Shown: positions 25,684-32,719 of the stretch, piece after piece
How positions within the stretch are numbered: the first letter of the stretch is position 1
Layout of the letters: each line of letters starts with the position of its first letter
Source: JALQXV01 sp051005235
GTDB lineage: Bacteria; Patescibacteriota; Saccharimonadia; Saccharimonadales; 2-12-FULL-41-12
DNA length: 33,218 nt
Reading direction: 5' to 3'
Assembly: GCA_051005235.1 (NCBI GenBank)
Contig: JBPCJO010000084.1
Location: 1 to 33,218, forward strand
Notes under the pieces: model-generated
The model's database searches: none
What the model saw: the letters and a program-made list of their open reading frames with translations, nothing else
Told to the model about the DNA's origin: nothing
Program-made: the position numbers and the translations under genes

Positions 25684-26292
25684 TTAGATTAACTTAGTCT
25701 GGTCTTCATCAACAGTGGTAGTTGTTGTATTGTCGGGGGTTTCATTCTCATTTGGCAATTCTGGGTTGCCAAGGTCTGGCACTTCTTCGCCAGTCGGTTC
25801 TTCTTTGAACTGTTTACTACCCCACATCTGCTCACCAAATTCATAGAGTGAGTAAAATGTGTAGGTACTTTTAGTGTCTTTGGGGTCGGTCAGTTTGTAA
25901 GTAGCAAGCATTTTAGAATTAACCAGTTGGTTAAGCGCAATCATTACGTCTTGAGCAGGATAACCCAACGTCCAGTTAGACACATAGTTTTCTTCTAAGT
26001 CCTGCTCTTTTTTGGCCAACTGGATAAATGCGTAATGTATCATTGCCATTAAATCATCTATGTCTTCGCCAAATTGCCACGTCTTGGGCGCTTTCGAGCC
26101 AAGCTGCACTTTTTGAGTCTTCGGGTCGACCTCGGTAATAAAATCGAGTTCGGTGGCCGCCCAAATAGCAGTATTGATTTCAACACTTGGCATGGTGAGC
26201 AAACCAATAATTTGCGTCAACGTGTGTTCTGGATACTGATTAACCAGAAACGCTACTTTGTTAGCATTGTTTAATATTTTATCTGTAATCAT
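25684..26292 (-). CDS. hypothetical protein with winged-helix-like N-terminus
   Basis: 202 residues. Residues about 10-65 (VAFLVNQYPEHTLTQIIGLL, then a second helix and a strand pair ending VQLGSKAP) resemble a winged helix. A second helical unit at about 110-150 may repeat this fold. The C-terminal ~40 residues are acidic and disordered with a TTTTTVDEDQ run. GGAG lies in the end of the nuclease gene upstream. Placed in the recombination operon, it may bind DNA, perhaps as a replication initiator or loader. This is inference. Confidence 0.55.
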   Translation of the reverse strand: MITDKILNNANKVAFLVNQYPEHTLTQIIGLLTMPSVEINTAIWAATELDFITEVDPKTQKVQLGSKAPKTWQFGEDIDDLMAMIHYAFIQLAKKEQDLEENYVSNWTLGYPAQDVMIALNQLVNSKMLATYKLTDPKDTKSTYTFYSLYEFGEQMWGSKQFKEEPTGEEVPDLGNPELPNENETPDNTTTTTVDEDQTKLI

Positions 26293-26293
26293 T

Positions 26294-27028
26294 TTAATTA
26301 CTCCAATCGTTATTGCTTATGTTACTGTCGCTACGATCAATCTGAGCGCCACCCAGGCCATCACTACCCTCTGGCAGTCCACCCAATATGTCATAGACGT
26401 TATCAAGCGTAAAGGGTTCAGTTACTAACTTCTCTTGGACTGATAGCTCCAGGTATTCGTGAAACTCTGGGTCTGGTTCTACGCGGATTATTACGACTTT
26501 CTTGGTATTAAAGTTGGCAGCTACATAATCAACATAGTCCCATTTAGCAGCCCAAAGTTGCCCTTGTATTTGCTGCCAATGTTTTTCTGGCACACCAGAC
26601 ATAAGCACTTCCGTAAAGCTGTTGTCTTTTAGGATTTTAACCTCTATACCACCGGCGACTCCAACAATTTTTCGGTCAGGACTGGCCGCGAAGTAGTCGT
26701 TGTAAAAACAACCAACCTCAAGTAATTTAACATTCTTGATTTTGGCATATTGGTTGGCCGCCCAGTCCTCAAAGTCGATGCCCTCTTGCATCGCACTGTT
26801 GACCCAAATTTGAAAACTAGCATTAAATTGTCGCTCGAACAATAGCTCTTTTTCATAGTCCAGTCGCCCCTTTAATGGCTTACCCATAGTGGCCTTGGCC
26901 TTGCTAACTGATAGCCAGCGCCAGAGGCTTGAGGCACCGATTTTACCTCGTTTAATGTCCAGCCACTCCGGGCTGCGTTGTGGTGCGTCGCTATATTGGA
27001 ATCTCAGTTTTGCCTGTGTATCACTCAT
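26294..27028 (-). CDS. YqaJ-type (lambda exonuclease-like) recombination nuclease
   Basis: 244 residues from the ATG at 27028, which overlaps the upstream stop (TAATG). Motifs: QRSPEWLDIKRGKIGASS (17-34), EGIDFEDWA (82-90), the metal site SPDRK (116-120) with GIEVK (127-131), and HWQQIQGQLWA (150-160). This is the order seen in YqaJ/lambda Exo nucleases, which chew one strand from a DNA end to expose single strands for annealing. The neighbouring SSB-like and Sak4-like genes complete the system. Confidence 0.85.
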   Translation of the reverse strand: MSDTQAKLRFQYSDAPQRSPEWLDIKRGKIGASSLWRWLSVSKAKATMGKPLKGRLDYEKELLFERQFNASFQIWVNSAMQEGIDFEDWAANQYAKIKNVKLLEVGCFYNDYFAASPDRKIVGVAGGIEVKILKDNSFTEVLMSGVPEKHWQQIQGQLWAAKWDYVDYVAANFNTKKVVIIRVEPDPEFHEYLELSVQEKLVTEPFTLDNVYDILGGLPEGSDGLGGAQIDRSDSNISNNDWSN

Positions 27029-27588
27029 TATTTTGCCCAATCCCCGTCAGACGGTACAGTACTACTGGCGTCAACTTTTTCGTTACCTGGGAATACTTTA
27101 TCAACATTCTCTTTAGGAGTATTCATTAGTTCTAGTTTTTCTTTAGGTTCATAGCCATAAACGCTCTTGTTAATTGACTGGCGCGTTTCGCCGGACTGGT
27201 TCTGGTAGGTGCGCTTTGGGTCAAAATATTTACTGAACCATAACTTACCACTAGCGCAAACATCATTCAGCACATCGACAAGCTCTTGGCTGTCGGCTAC
27301 GGCTTCAATGCGGTCGCGAATATCAGCTTTTTCTTTGTCGTCCTTACCCTGGTGTACGGCAATCGCATGAGCGGTGTTAAAACTAATACCACTAGCCCCG
27401 CCAACGAACCATAGCCGGGCGCTGTCTTCGATACCATCTTTAGTAACTACGCCGATTTCGATGAAATCTTTACCGGCGTCAGTTTCACCAGCATCAGCTC
27501 CGGTAAATTGGACTTCATGCACGCCAAACGGTATGCTTTCCGTAAATTCGCGCACTTCTTTATCCTCGTCTGAAAATTTAAATGCCAT
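27028..27588 (-). CDS. SSB-like / DUF669-type single-strand DNA-binding protein
   Basis: 186 residues beginning MAFKFSDED, with a strand-rich N-terminal half (IPFGVHEVQFTGADAG) of OB-fold type, a helical middle, and an acidic tail ending SDGDWAK. Phage proteins of this type stand beside Sak4-like ATPases and YqaJ nucleases and are thought to bind single-stranded DNA. The assignment rests on the start, composition and neighbours. AAAGGA precedes the ATG. Confidence 0.6.
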   Translation of the reverse strand: MAFKFSDEDKEVREFTESIPFGVHEVQFTGADAGETDAGKDFIEIGVVTKDGIEDSARLWFVGGASGISFNTAHAIAVHQGKDDKEKADIRDRIEAVADSQELVDVLNDVCASGKLWFSKYFDPKRTYQNQSGETRQSINKSVYGYEPKEKLELMNTPKENVDKVFPGNEKVDASSTVPSDGDWAK

Positions 27589-27590
27589 TA

Positions 27591-28295
27591 TTATTGTCCT
27601 TTCCGGGCTGACCCGACTTTAGTTTTTCTTGCTGGTAAGCTCCAACCGGCAGCTTTCAAAAATGGTTCTATCGAGCCATATTGAACTTCGCCGCTCATAA
27701 CTGTTCTCTTACTCACTACCTGAGCGCGATATTTCTCACCATCGTAGCTAGTCAGTATAATGCCATCGCTGAACCGCGTAAATTGGCGAATACTTTTAAG
27801 CTCCGAGGCTAAAATAATGCTGCCAGATAAATCGTCCATCTGGCGCTTAGTATAAGTAAGTATCATTACACTTTTAGGTATTATCCATAGTGTCTCTGCA
27901 AATGCGGCCATACGGCGATTGAACTGGCCGGTAAGCTTGCCGTAAGGTACATCGTTCAAACTGGTAATAGATTGGCCGGTTTCCTGTTGGTAGCTATCAA
28001 TTACAGTTTTCTCGAATAGATCAGCTATGCCCTCAACCGTATCAATGACCAACGTGTCATATTCTTCGCTGTTTACGAAATAGTCGATAGCGAGCTTAAC
28101 CGTTTTTAGACTATCTGCATTTACGGCGTCCAGCCCGGCCTTAGCCGCGTTACCGTCGGTACTGATAAACAGTGGTTTCGGTGCTTTCGCGGCCAAAGTA
28201 GTCTTACCTGACATCGGCTCACCCATAATTATGAACTTCGACGGTGGTGCTGGTTGACCTTTTTTAATAAGATTTTGTATGCCTGTGTCGCTCAT
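27591..28295 (-). CDS. Sak4-like RecA-fold ATPase (recombination)
   Basis: 234 residues from the ATG at 28295, chosen because AAGGA lies about eight bases before it. Walker A GEPMSGKT (25-32) follows KFIIMGEP, and Walker B is TLVIDT (81-86). The short RecA core and typical FISTDGN after the P-loop match the AAA_24/Sak4 group. Sak4 proteins promote strand annealing together with an SSB. Here the SSB-like gene and the exonuclease follow directly, making a complete three-part recombination module. Confidence 0.75.
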   Translation of the reverse strand: MSDTGIQNLIKKGQPAPPSKFIIMGEPMSGKTTLAAKAPKPLFISTDGNAAKAGLDAVNADSLKTVKLAIDYFVNSEEYDTLVIDTVEGIADLFEKTVIDSYQQETGQSITSLNDVPYGKLTGQFNRRMAAFAETLWIIPKSVMILTYTKRQMDDLSGSIILASELKSIRQFTRFSDGIILTSYDGEKYRAQVVSKRTVMSGEVQYGSIEPFLKAAGWSLPARKTKVGSARKGQ

Positions 28296-28296
28296 A

Positions 28297-28383
28297 TTAA
28301 AAATCCTTGTATTCTGCGTTAGCTTGCTTAGCGTGCCGTTTAGCTGCGCGTCGAGCATTACCTTTTAGGAGTACTTTGGTCAT
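28297..28383 (-). CDS. 28-residue basic micropeptide
   Basis: ATG at 28383 follows the RHH gene's stop by one base and has a strong CAGGAG ribosome site. The product is 28 residues and very basic (KGNARRAAKRHAKQA), ending in YKDF, and could bind nucleic acid or be unstructured. The stop lies one base before the Sak4-like start. Too short to identify, but the ribosome site and exact packing support it. Confidence 0.5.
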   Translation of the reverse strand: MTKVLLKGNARRAAKRHAKQANAEYKDF

Positions 28384-28384
28384 C

Positions 28385-28618
28385 TTACTCTCCTGGCTTA
28401 GTTAATGTTGTCGGGTCTGGTGTCGGCTCTTTCAACGGATGATTGAGCATATATTCATTTACTGATTTGCGGACTAATGCGCCCATTGTCAGGTCGTCGG
28501 AGGCGCCTAGATATTCGTTGACTTTTACCTCGGTCGGGGCGTCTACACGCGCGCCTAGCCACTTGTCCTTGACAATCTTCTCTCTTTTGTTCATAATATC
28601 CTTTCTGGTTAATCCCAT
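28385..28618 (-). CDS. ribbon-helix-helix-like regulator
   Basis: 77 residues from ATG 28618 (or 69 from ATG 28594, which has AAAGGA before it). The core KWLGARVDAPTEVKVNEYL, then a helix pair TMGALVRKSVNEYM, matches the strand-helix-helix layout of CopG/Arc-type repressors. The C-terminus is proline-rich and disordered. A strong promoter places its start codon seven bases after the -10, so it may be made from a leaderless message. As the first gene of the recombination operon, it may control its own promoter. Confidence 0.65.
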   Translation of the reverse strand: MGLTRKDIMNKREKIVKDKWLGARVDAPTEVKVNEYLGASDDLTMGALVRKSVNEYMLNHPLKEPTPDPTTLTKPGE

Positions 28619-28625
28619 GTGTTTC

Positions 28626-28654
28626 ACTGTAACACATTGTTAGGCGTAGTGCAA
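28626..28654 (-). promoter_or_regulatory. strong promoter of the recombination operon
   Basis: On the - strand: TTGCAC (28654-28649), 17-base spacer, then TG-T-TACAGT with the hexamer at 28631-28626. Seven bases later comes ATG 28618. This is the best two-element promoter in the window, and it is independent of the upstream helicase operon. Confidence 0.75.
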
Positions 28655-28709
28655 TAGGTTTATCCATTACATACCTCGCACAGCCCACCCGGGCTACATT
28701 GATTATCCA

Positions 28710-28841
28710 TTAGTAAACTCCGTTTTCTTTATCGAGTATAATTTTAATTCTGTTTTGAACGGCCATTAACTCAAGTTTAGATAAGTCAAGAGATTCAAGT
28801 AATCGCATTGCCCTTGCCACGTTTTTCATTTCATCACCCAT
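28710..28841 (-). CDS. 43-residue helical small protein
   Basis: ATG at 28841 (or 28829). The product is 43 residues, probably one or two helices (ARAMRLLESLDLSKLELMAV), ending in GVY. The ribosome site is weak (AAAAGAT, or GGGTGATGAA for the second ATG). It lies just after the helicase gene in the same direction. Function unknown. Confidence 0.4.
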   Translation of the reverse strand: MGDEMKNVARAMRLLESLDLSKLELMAVQNRIKIILDKENGVY

Positions 28842-28874
28842 AATCTTTTCGCTAATAGTGGGTTAATGCAATTT

Positions 28875-30341
28875 TCAATCATGCAATGATCTTTCATGGT
28901 CTTCATTATACCACTCTTGTTTTGACAGCCATTGAGTCCGCTGGAAGTCGCTTTTGCTTCGCAGGGCAGCCCAAATTTCTCTTTCTACTGTAGCAACTGC
29001 GCACAATAAATACAGCGTCATTTTGTGGGTTTGTCCGTGGCGGTTGATACGTCCGATACTTTGTTCGTAATTTGAATACGAGTAGGTTGGACTAAAATAG
29101 ACGGTGGTAGCTGCGTAAGTGAGTTCAATACCTGTACTACCTGACTGGTATTGAGCGAGTGTAATTGTACGTTTAAGAGTGGCCCAATTATCTTTATTTG
29201 GTACTTCATGTTTCTCTCCGTCCTGCCTAATTACTAGGCGCTTATTATGGTTCTTCTTAATCATGGCCAGTATCTTGTCGCGCTCCGACTTGTAGTTATA
29301 AAATACAACCACGTTATCGCTCACGCCCTCTAAAAATTCATCCAGCCATTTTATTTTTGGCTCGGTTATGCTTTGGCGCAAGGCGTGTAGTAAAGCACTA
29401 GGATTATCTAAAAATTTATCCTCGAATATTCGGGCTTTCATTACTTTGGCATATTCGCTGCCCGGCGGCAGACTGACAGGTACGGCCACTAACGCCGGCA
29501 GGTCAAGCGCTTGGTCTTTATTGAGTGGTTTGGCCATATTGTTCCAGTTCCGCTGCAATTCGTCTTCTCGGTAGTAGCCAATTATTTCCGGGAACCCCTT
29601 AAAATTTTGTTCATTCACATAGCGAGTTTTGAACGCGGTTTTATTTTTTGTTAGATTAAACATTTTAAAATAGTTGGCCACATCTATCCATCCGTTAGGC
29701 GCTGGTGTGGCCGATAGCCCAATAAAAGTGTTGGCGCTCTGGGACACCTCGAAAACTGCTTTGCCCATTCTGGACTGGGGGTTTTTTGCCTTATGCACCT
29801 CGTCAGCAATTATTGCGAAGTCGCCGGGGTGTTTGGTCAGCCAATCACGCAACTTGCCACGGTCGCCAGTTTTCTTGTATTGAGCAACGCTTGGCACTCG
29901 GCTGAATTTCTCGTAACTATATATCTCATATTCCGGCACAATCCGGCCAGCGAAATAGTGTTTAATATCACGTTCCCAGTCGCCGGTATTAACCTTGCTG
30001 GCCGGGGCAATAACTAGCAACGGCTTCAAATAGGCTTTGGCGTCATAATGCGCCAATGCCATAAACGACTTGCCTGTGCCAGTGTCGGCCGCGAATATAT
30101 ATTTACTCGGCAGCCCGCGTAAGTATTGTTTTTGAAATTCGTATAGTACAACGGGTGGTTGACCACTAGCAGTATTGTGCGCTTCTATATCCACCTGTGG
30201 CCTATAATTAGCGCAATGACTCCACGGCTTATGCTTGCAGCCGCGGTTGTATGTCTCGGCGGCAATAGGTAGCTTGTTGACATGAACGCTTTCAGCGTGG
30301 CCGCAACTATTACATTTGCCAGTGTATGCGGGGTTACTCAT
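28875..30341 (-). CDS. SNF2-type DEVH helicase with N-terminal zinc-binding segment
   Basis: 488 residues. Residues 10-43 hold CxxC (10, 13), then Cys35 and Cys43 with nearby histidines, a likely zinc site. The SF2 core shows ADTGTGKS (85-92, motif I), IIADEVHKAK (178-187, motif II), GLSATPAPN (208-216, motif III), then YQSGSTGIEL and EQSIGRINRHGQT (motifs V and VI). This is the compact helicase of many phages, acting in replication or recombination of the phage genome. Its ATG overlaps the previous stop. Confidence 0.9.
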   Translation of the reverse strand: MSNPAYTGKCNSCGHAESVHVNKLPIAAETYNRGCKHKPWSHCANYRPQVDIEAHNTASGQPPVVLYEFQKQYLRGLPSKYIFAADTGTGKSFMALAHYDAKAYLKPLLVIAPASKVNTGDWERDIKHYFAGRIVPEYEIYSYEKFSRVPSVAQYKKTGDRGKLRDWLTKHPGDFAIIADEVHKAKNPQSRMGKAVFEVSQSANTFIGLSATPAPNGWIDVANYFKMFNLTKNKTAFKTRYVNEQNFKGFPEIIGYYREDELQRNWNNMAKPLNKDQALDLPALVAVPVSLPPGSEYAKVMKARIFEDKFLDNPSALLHALRQSITEPKIKWLDEFLEGVSDNVVVFYNYKSERDKILAMIKKNHNKRLVIRQDGEKHEVPNKDNWATLKRTITLAQYQSGSTGIELTYAATTVYFSPTYSYSNYEQSIGRINRHGQTHKMTLYLLCAVATVEREIWAALRSKSDFQRTQWLSKQEWYNEDHERSLHD

Positions 30342-30505
30342 ATAGGATATACCCCCCGCGCCCGCTTAACTTGGTTAGGCCTCCGGACTATCACCACCCG
30401 GCCCGTTGATAACCCTAATTGCTTAACGGGTATTTTTGTTACGGGTTTTTCTTTTTTATATGGGTAGCGTTTCAGCTGACTATACATTATGGGTGTAATT
30501 CTCAT
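30338..30505 (-). CDS. 55-residue basic small protein
   Basis: ATG at 30505 follows AGGAGG at seven-base spacing and overlaps the upstream stop (ATGA); the longer in-frame start at 30535 lacks this. Very basic (YKKEKPVTKIPVKQ, RRPNQVKRAR). It may bind nucleic acid. Its own stop overlaps the helicase start. Function unknown. Confidence 0.5.
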   Translation of the reverse strand: MRITPIMYSQLKRYPYKKEKPVTKIPVKQLGLSTGRVVIVRRPNQVKRARGVYPI

Positions 30506-30714
30506 GCCGTAACCTCCTCGAAGTCTATTTCCCATAAGTCTGCTATAAACTCAAGAGTAAACATTTTCCAAGGCAGCGGATTTTCAGGGTCTTCCAGATT
30601 GTTTTTGTAGTCACCCCAACGTATCTGGCGTATTTCTAGCGCGGTCAGTGGCTTGTCATAGCTGTAATCCATAAAATTACAGCCCTGGTTATCGATTACT
30701 CTATAGTATCTCAT
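30502..30714 (-). CDS. 70-residue acidic hypothetical early protein
   Basis: 70 residues, starting MRYYRVIDNQGCNF, then LTALEIRQIRWGDYKNN and an acidic, aromatic C-terminal half (FIADLWEIDFEEV). The ATG overlaps the upstream stop (ATGA), and AAGGAGG lies 12-18 bases before it in the end of that gene. It looks like a small globular early protein. I do not recognise it. Confidence 0.6.
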   Translation of the reverse strand: MRYYRVIDNQGCNFMDYSYDKPLTALEIRQIRWGDYKNNLEDPENPLPWKMFTLEFIADLWEIDFEEVTA

Positions 30715-30887
30715 TCGTCTGCCTCCTTAAATTCCGGCACTCCGGCCGCCTCTAACAATTCCACATCGCCCGGCTCGATATATTCGGCTAGACTTTCCAG
30801 CTCGAATATCTCGCCCCAACTTAGGCGTTCAGCGCGCAGCTCGCCGCGCAGGTATTCCAGGCGGGTTTTGATTTCTCTGTATGTCAT
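30711..30887 (-). CDS. 58-residue early protein of a type seen in actinobacteriophages
   Basis: 58 residues beginning MTYREIKTRLEYLRGELRAE, then SWGEIFELESLAEYIEPGD and ELLEAAGVPEF. I recall nearly the same pattern (REIK..., LRGELRAERISWGE, YIEPGDVELLEAAGVPE) in small proteins of mycobacteriophages and other actinobacteriophages. Function is unknown there too. Helical and acidic. It starts two bases after the upstream stop and overlaps the downstream start. Confidence 0.65.
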   Translation of the reverse strand: MTYREIKTRLEYLRGELRAERLSWGEIFELESLAEYIEPGDVELLEAAGVPEFKEADE

Positions 30888-30889
30888 GG

Positions 30890-31111
30890 TTATTGCTCCG
30901 TGTATCCGTCAAACCAGTGTTTTTGCTTCTCATTCCAACGCTCGATACATTTCTCATCATCGCCGCAGCCGTTAGGCTTCCGGGCTGTCTTGCTCGATGT
31001 CTCGTCATCATTGCACCATTTTTGGGCTTGATCGAGTGTCAAGTTTTTGGCTTGCACTTTCGACCGGCGCCCATTTTGATAGAATCTAACTACTTTATAT
31101 GTCTTATCCAT
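30890..31111 (-). CDS. 73-residue early protein of the LTLxxAQxxC...WFDGY type
   Basis: ATG at 31111 is chosen because GGAGG lies seven bases upstream, inside the end of the previous gene. The product has YKVVRFYQNGRR, then LTLDQAQKWCNDDETSSKT and a C-terminal HWFDGYTEQ. I recall small actinobacteriophage proteins with the same three blocks (VRFY..GRR, LTLEEAQAHC.DPETSS.T, WFDGYEE). Here an insert with two more cysteines (NGCGDDEKC) separates blocks two and three. Function unknown. Confidence 0.65.
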   Translation of the reverse strand: MDKTYKVVRFYQNGRRSKVQAKNLTLDQAQKWCNDDETSSKTARKPNGCGDDEKCIERWNEKQKHWFDGYTEQ

Positions 31112-31112
31112 C

Positions 31113-31736
31113 TTAAACCTCCATTCCGTCTTTAATTTCTTGGTCATCTAGTCCCGGGATATGCACATACATTACCCAATTCTTGCGATAAACATACCAG
31201 CTGCCCGGCAGCGCCTCAGTCATGCGCTTGCTAGTCGTCATAGTATTCCAGCCGCCGGTGTTTAGCGTGTAATGAGGCTGCTTATCGGGGTCATACGTCA
31301 CAACATCCGTGGCGTGGTATTGTACGCGCCAGCCCCCGCCCGGTAGCTCGTACCGCTTGGTTTTATGACCTATAGTTTTGCCTCGTAGTGGCCTGGCCTC
31401 CGGGTCGCGCACTATCACGCTATAGGCCGTGCTGAATACATTCGATGTCGGCGCGAATATTGCCCAGATGTCGCCGTGTTCGGCCTCCAACTGTTTAATT
31501 TTAGCCTCTACTTCGCTCGAACTGTTACCGCTCGGCGCATCGTCCCAGTCACCCGTTAACCAGTCGGCCTCAATCTCTTTGAAGCCCTGGACCGGCACGA
31601 TTTCGGTGTACCCGCGCCAGCCGTCAGTACTGACCCACTTGCTAGTCGCAATTAACGTTGACTTGTGGTAAAACGCGTCAGGTGTGGCCGTGTTGTTATT
31701 CACGGCGTCGATTGCGCTTGTGTTTTGATATATCAT
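31113..31736 (-). CDS. hypothetical early protein
   Basis: 207 residues. Mixed fold with many Trp and Tyr; a central linker (PSGNSSSEVEAKIKQLEAEHG, part) may form a short coiled coil. Strand-rich second half with KTIGHKTKRYELPGGGWR. The ATG overlaps the previous stop (TAATG), and a G-rich tract (GGGGGGTG) lies upstream. No family recognised. Confidence 0.6.
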   Translation of the reverse strand: MIYQNTSAIDAVNNNTATPDAFYHKSTLIATSKWVSTDGWRGYTEIVPVQGFKEIEADWLTGDWDDAPSGNSSSEVEAKIKQLEAEHGDIWAIFAPTSNVFSTAYSVIVRDPEARPLRGKTIGHKTKRYELPGGGWRVQYHATDVVTYDPDKQPHYTLNTGGWNTMTTSKRMTEALPGSWYVYRKNWVMYVHIPGLDDQEIKDGMEV

Positions 31737-32086
31737 TAGTAAGCACCCCCCGCCCGTGTCTGTTGCTCAAGGTAACTATCACTAGCTGCCCATTCGTCCC
31801 AGTCTTGCACAAGTTCATTAGTTATATTGTAATAGTATTGTTTCAAAGCTTCGGCTAATCCCTCGGCCTGCGCGTGTTTCTTAGCACTAGCGGCCACTGT
31901 GAAATTTCGGCTCGACTGAACACTGCCAGTCATACCGCCGCCCAGATAATTCTGGTACGCCGTCATTTTAGCGCCTGGCAATTTCAGATACCCGCTCGCG
32001 TCAATCTCAATCCCGCCGCCCCGGTGTGAGGCCTCTAAGCGAAGCGTGTTAGCCTCGATATACTCGAATAAGTTAGTTGTCGTCAT
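31736..32086 (-). CDS. hypothetical early protein
   Basis: 116 residues from ATG 32086, chosen for GAGGAG ten bases upstream; the longer in-frame start would run through another gene. Segments: MTTTNLFEYIEANTLRLEA, a strand pair GGIEIDASGYLKLPG, a Gly/Ser-rich loop, and a helical end. Function unknown. It overlaps the 59-residue gene upstream. Confidence 0.55.
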   Translation of the reverse strand: MTTTNLFEYIEANTLRLEASHRGGGIEIDASGYLKLPGAKMTAYQNYLGGGMTGSVQSSRNFTVAASAKKHAQAEGLAEALKQYYYNITNELVQDWDEWAASDSYLEQQTRAGGAY

Positions 32087-32252
32087 TTTGATTGATCTCC
32101 TCAATTTTACAGTTATAAAAGTACGATTCTGAATCGTCTGGCGCCATTTTGTTGGCCGTATCGACCATATAATCTTGCAACTCATACCAGGTATCGAACT
32201 CGATGGTCCGTAATTCAAGCGCGCTAATATACTCATGTAATAAGTAGCGCAT
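32073..32252 (-). CDS. 59-residue acidic small protein
   Basis: ATG at 32252, with GGAG ten bases before it in the end of the upstream gene. Residues include MRYLLHEYISALELRTIEFD and an acidic C-terminus (EEINQNDDN). Helical and acidic. It overlaps the 116-residue gene by 14 bases. The reading fits exactly between neighbours. Function unknown; small acidic early proteins are sometimes inhibitors of host enzymes. Confidence 0.5.
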   Translation of the reverse strand: MRYLLHEYISALELRTIEFDTWYELQDYMVDTANKMAPDDSESYFYNCKIEEINQNDDN

Positions 32253-32253
32253 A

Positions 32254-32547
32254 TCAAATGAACTCCACGTTAGCCGGCGGCAACTGCTCGAGGATCACCT
32301 CAAGCTGTTTGAATTGCCTCTTAATAGCCAGCGCAAATTCCCGCGCAGTCTCCGGCGCTATATCAAATAGCGTCAACGCGTGAGATGGTTCAACGGTTTT
32401 CAAGTAATACCCCGTAGAATCCGCCAGGTTAAATCCGGCCACCTGTAAACTATCCGCTATGCCGCCCAAAGCCTGTACCAGCTCCGGCTTCCGGGTATAC
32501 GTCTTTGTAGCGTTAACGTAAGTGCTAAATGTTATTTTATAATTCAT
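32254..32547 (-). CDS. hypothetical early protein
   Basis: 97 residues: a strand (YKITFSTYVNATKTYT), a helix (KPELVQALGGIADSLQVAGF), a strand (GYYLKTVEP), then two helices and PPANVEFI. It looks like a small alpha/beta domain. The ATG overlaps the stop of the 23-residue gene upstream (TAATG). Function unknown. Confidence 0.55.
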   Translation of the reverse strand: MNYKITFSTYVNATKTYTRKPELVQALGGIADSLQVAGFNLADSTGYYLKTVEPSHALTLFDIAPETAREFALAIKRQFKQLEVILEQLPPANVEFI

Positions 32548-32618
32548 TACAGCTGGTATCCCTCAGCAATTAGCACAAGTGCTATGGCTTCTGTTAGTTT
32601 ATTTATATTGTTATCCAT
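32547..32618 (-). CDS. 23-residue micropeptide, first gene of the early operon
   Basis: ATG at 32618 with a near-perfect TTAGGAGG ribosome site eight bases upstream. The product (MDNNINKLTEAIALVLIAEG...) is a single amphipathic helix of 23 residues. Its stop overlaps the next start. It may be a leader that couples translation of the operon, or a real peptide. Confidence 0.5.
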   Translation of the reverse strand: MDNNINKLTEAIALVLIAEGYQL

Positions 32619-32653
32619 TGCGTTTGCCTCCTAAGCTATTAGCGTTATTTTGT

Positions 32654-32669
32654 ATGGCTTAATTGCCAT
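32654..32669. promoter_or_regulatory. palindromic operator candidate before the early operon
   Basis: ATGGC-TTAATT-GCCAT is a palindrome with 5-base arms, 36 bases upstream of the first early start. A TACAAA on the - strand just beside it could be a -10. The position suits a repressor site. Confidence 0.35.
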
Positions 32670-32684
32670 GTAAAGACAATAGCA

Positions 32685-32710
32685 CACGTTGTAGCACGTT
32701 GCAACACGTT
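32685..32710. repeat. three CACGTT direct repeats at 10-base spacing
   Basis: CACGTT occurs at 32685-32690, 32695-32700 and 32705-32710, each exactly ten bases apart, so on one face of the helix. The linkers are GTAG and GCAA. This is typical of binding sites for a cooperative DNA-binding protein. Confidence 0.6.
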
Positions 32711-32719
32711 TATTTAAAT

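Noticed and set aside
28660..28710. 16-codon ORF on the - strand (MDNQCSPGGLCEVCNG) starting at the previous stop (TAATG).
   Set aside because: Three cysteines are intriguing, but it is too short, overlaps a small hairpin (AGCCC/GGGCT) and has no ribosome site. Not listed as a gene.
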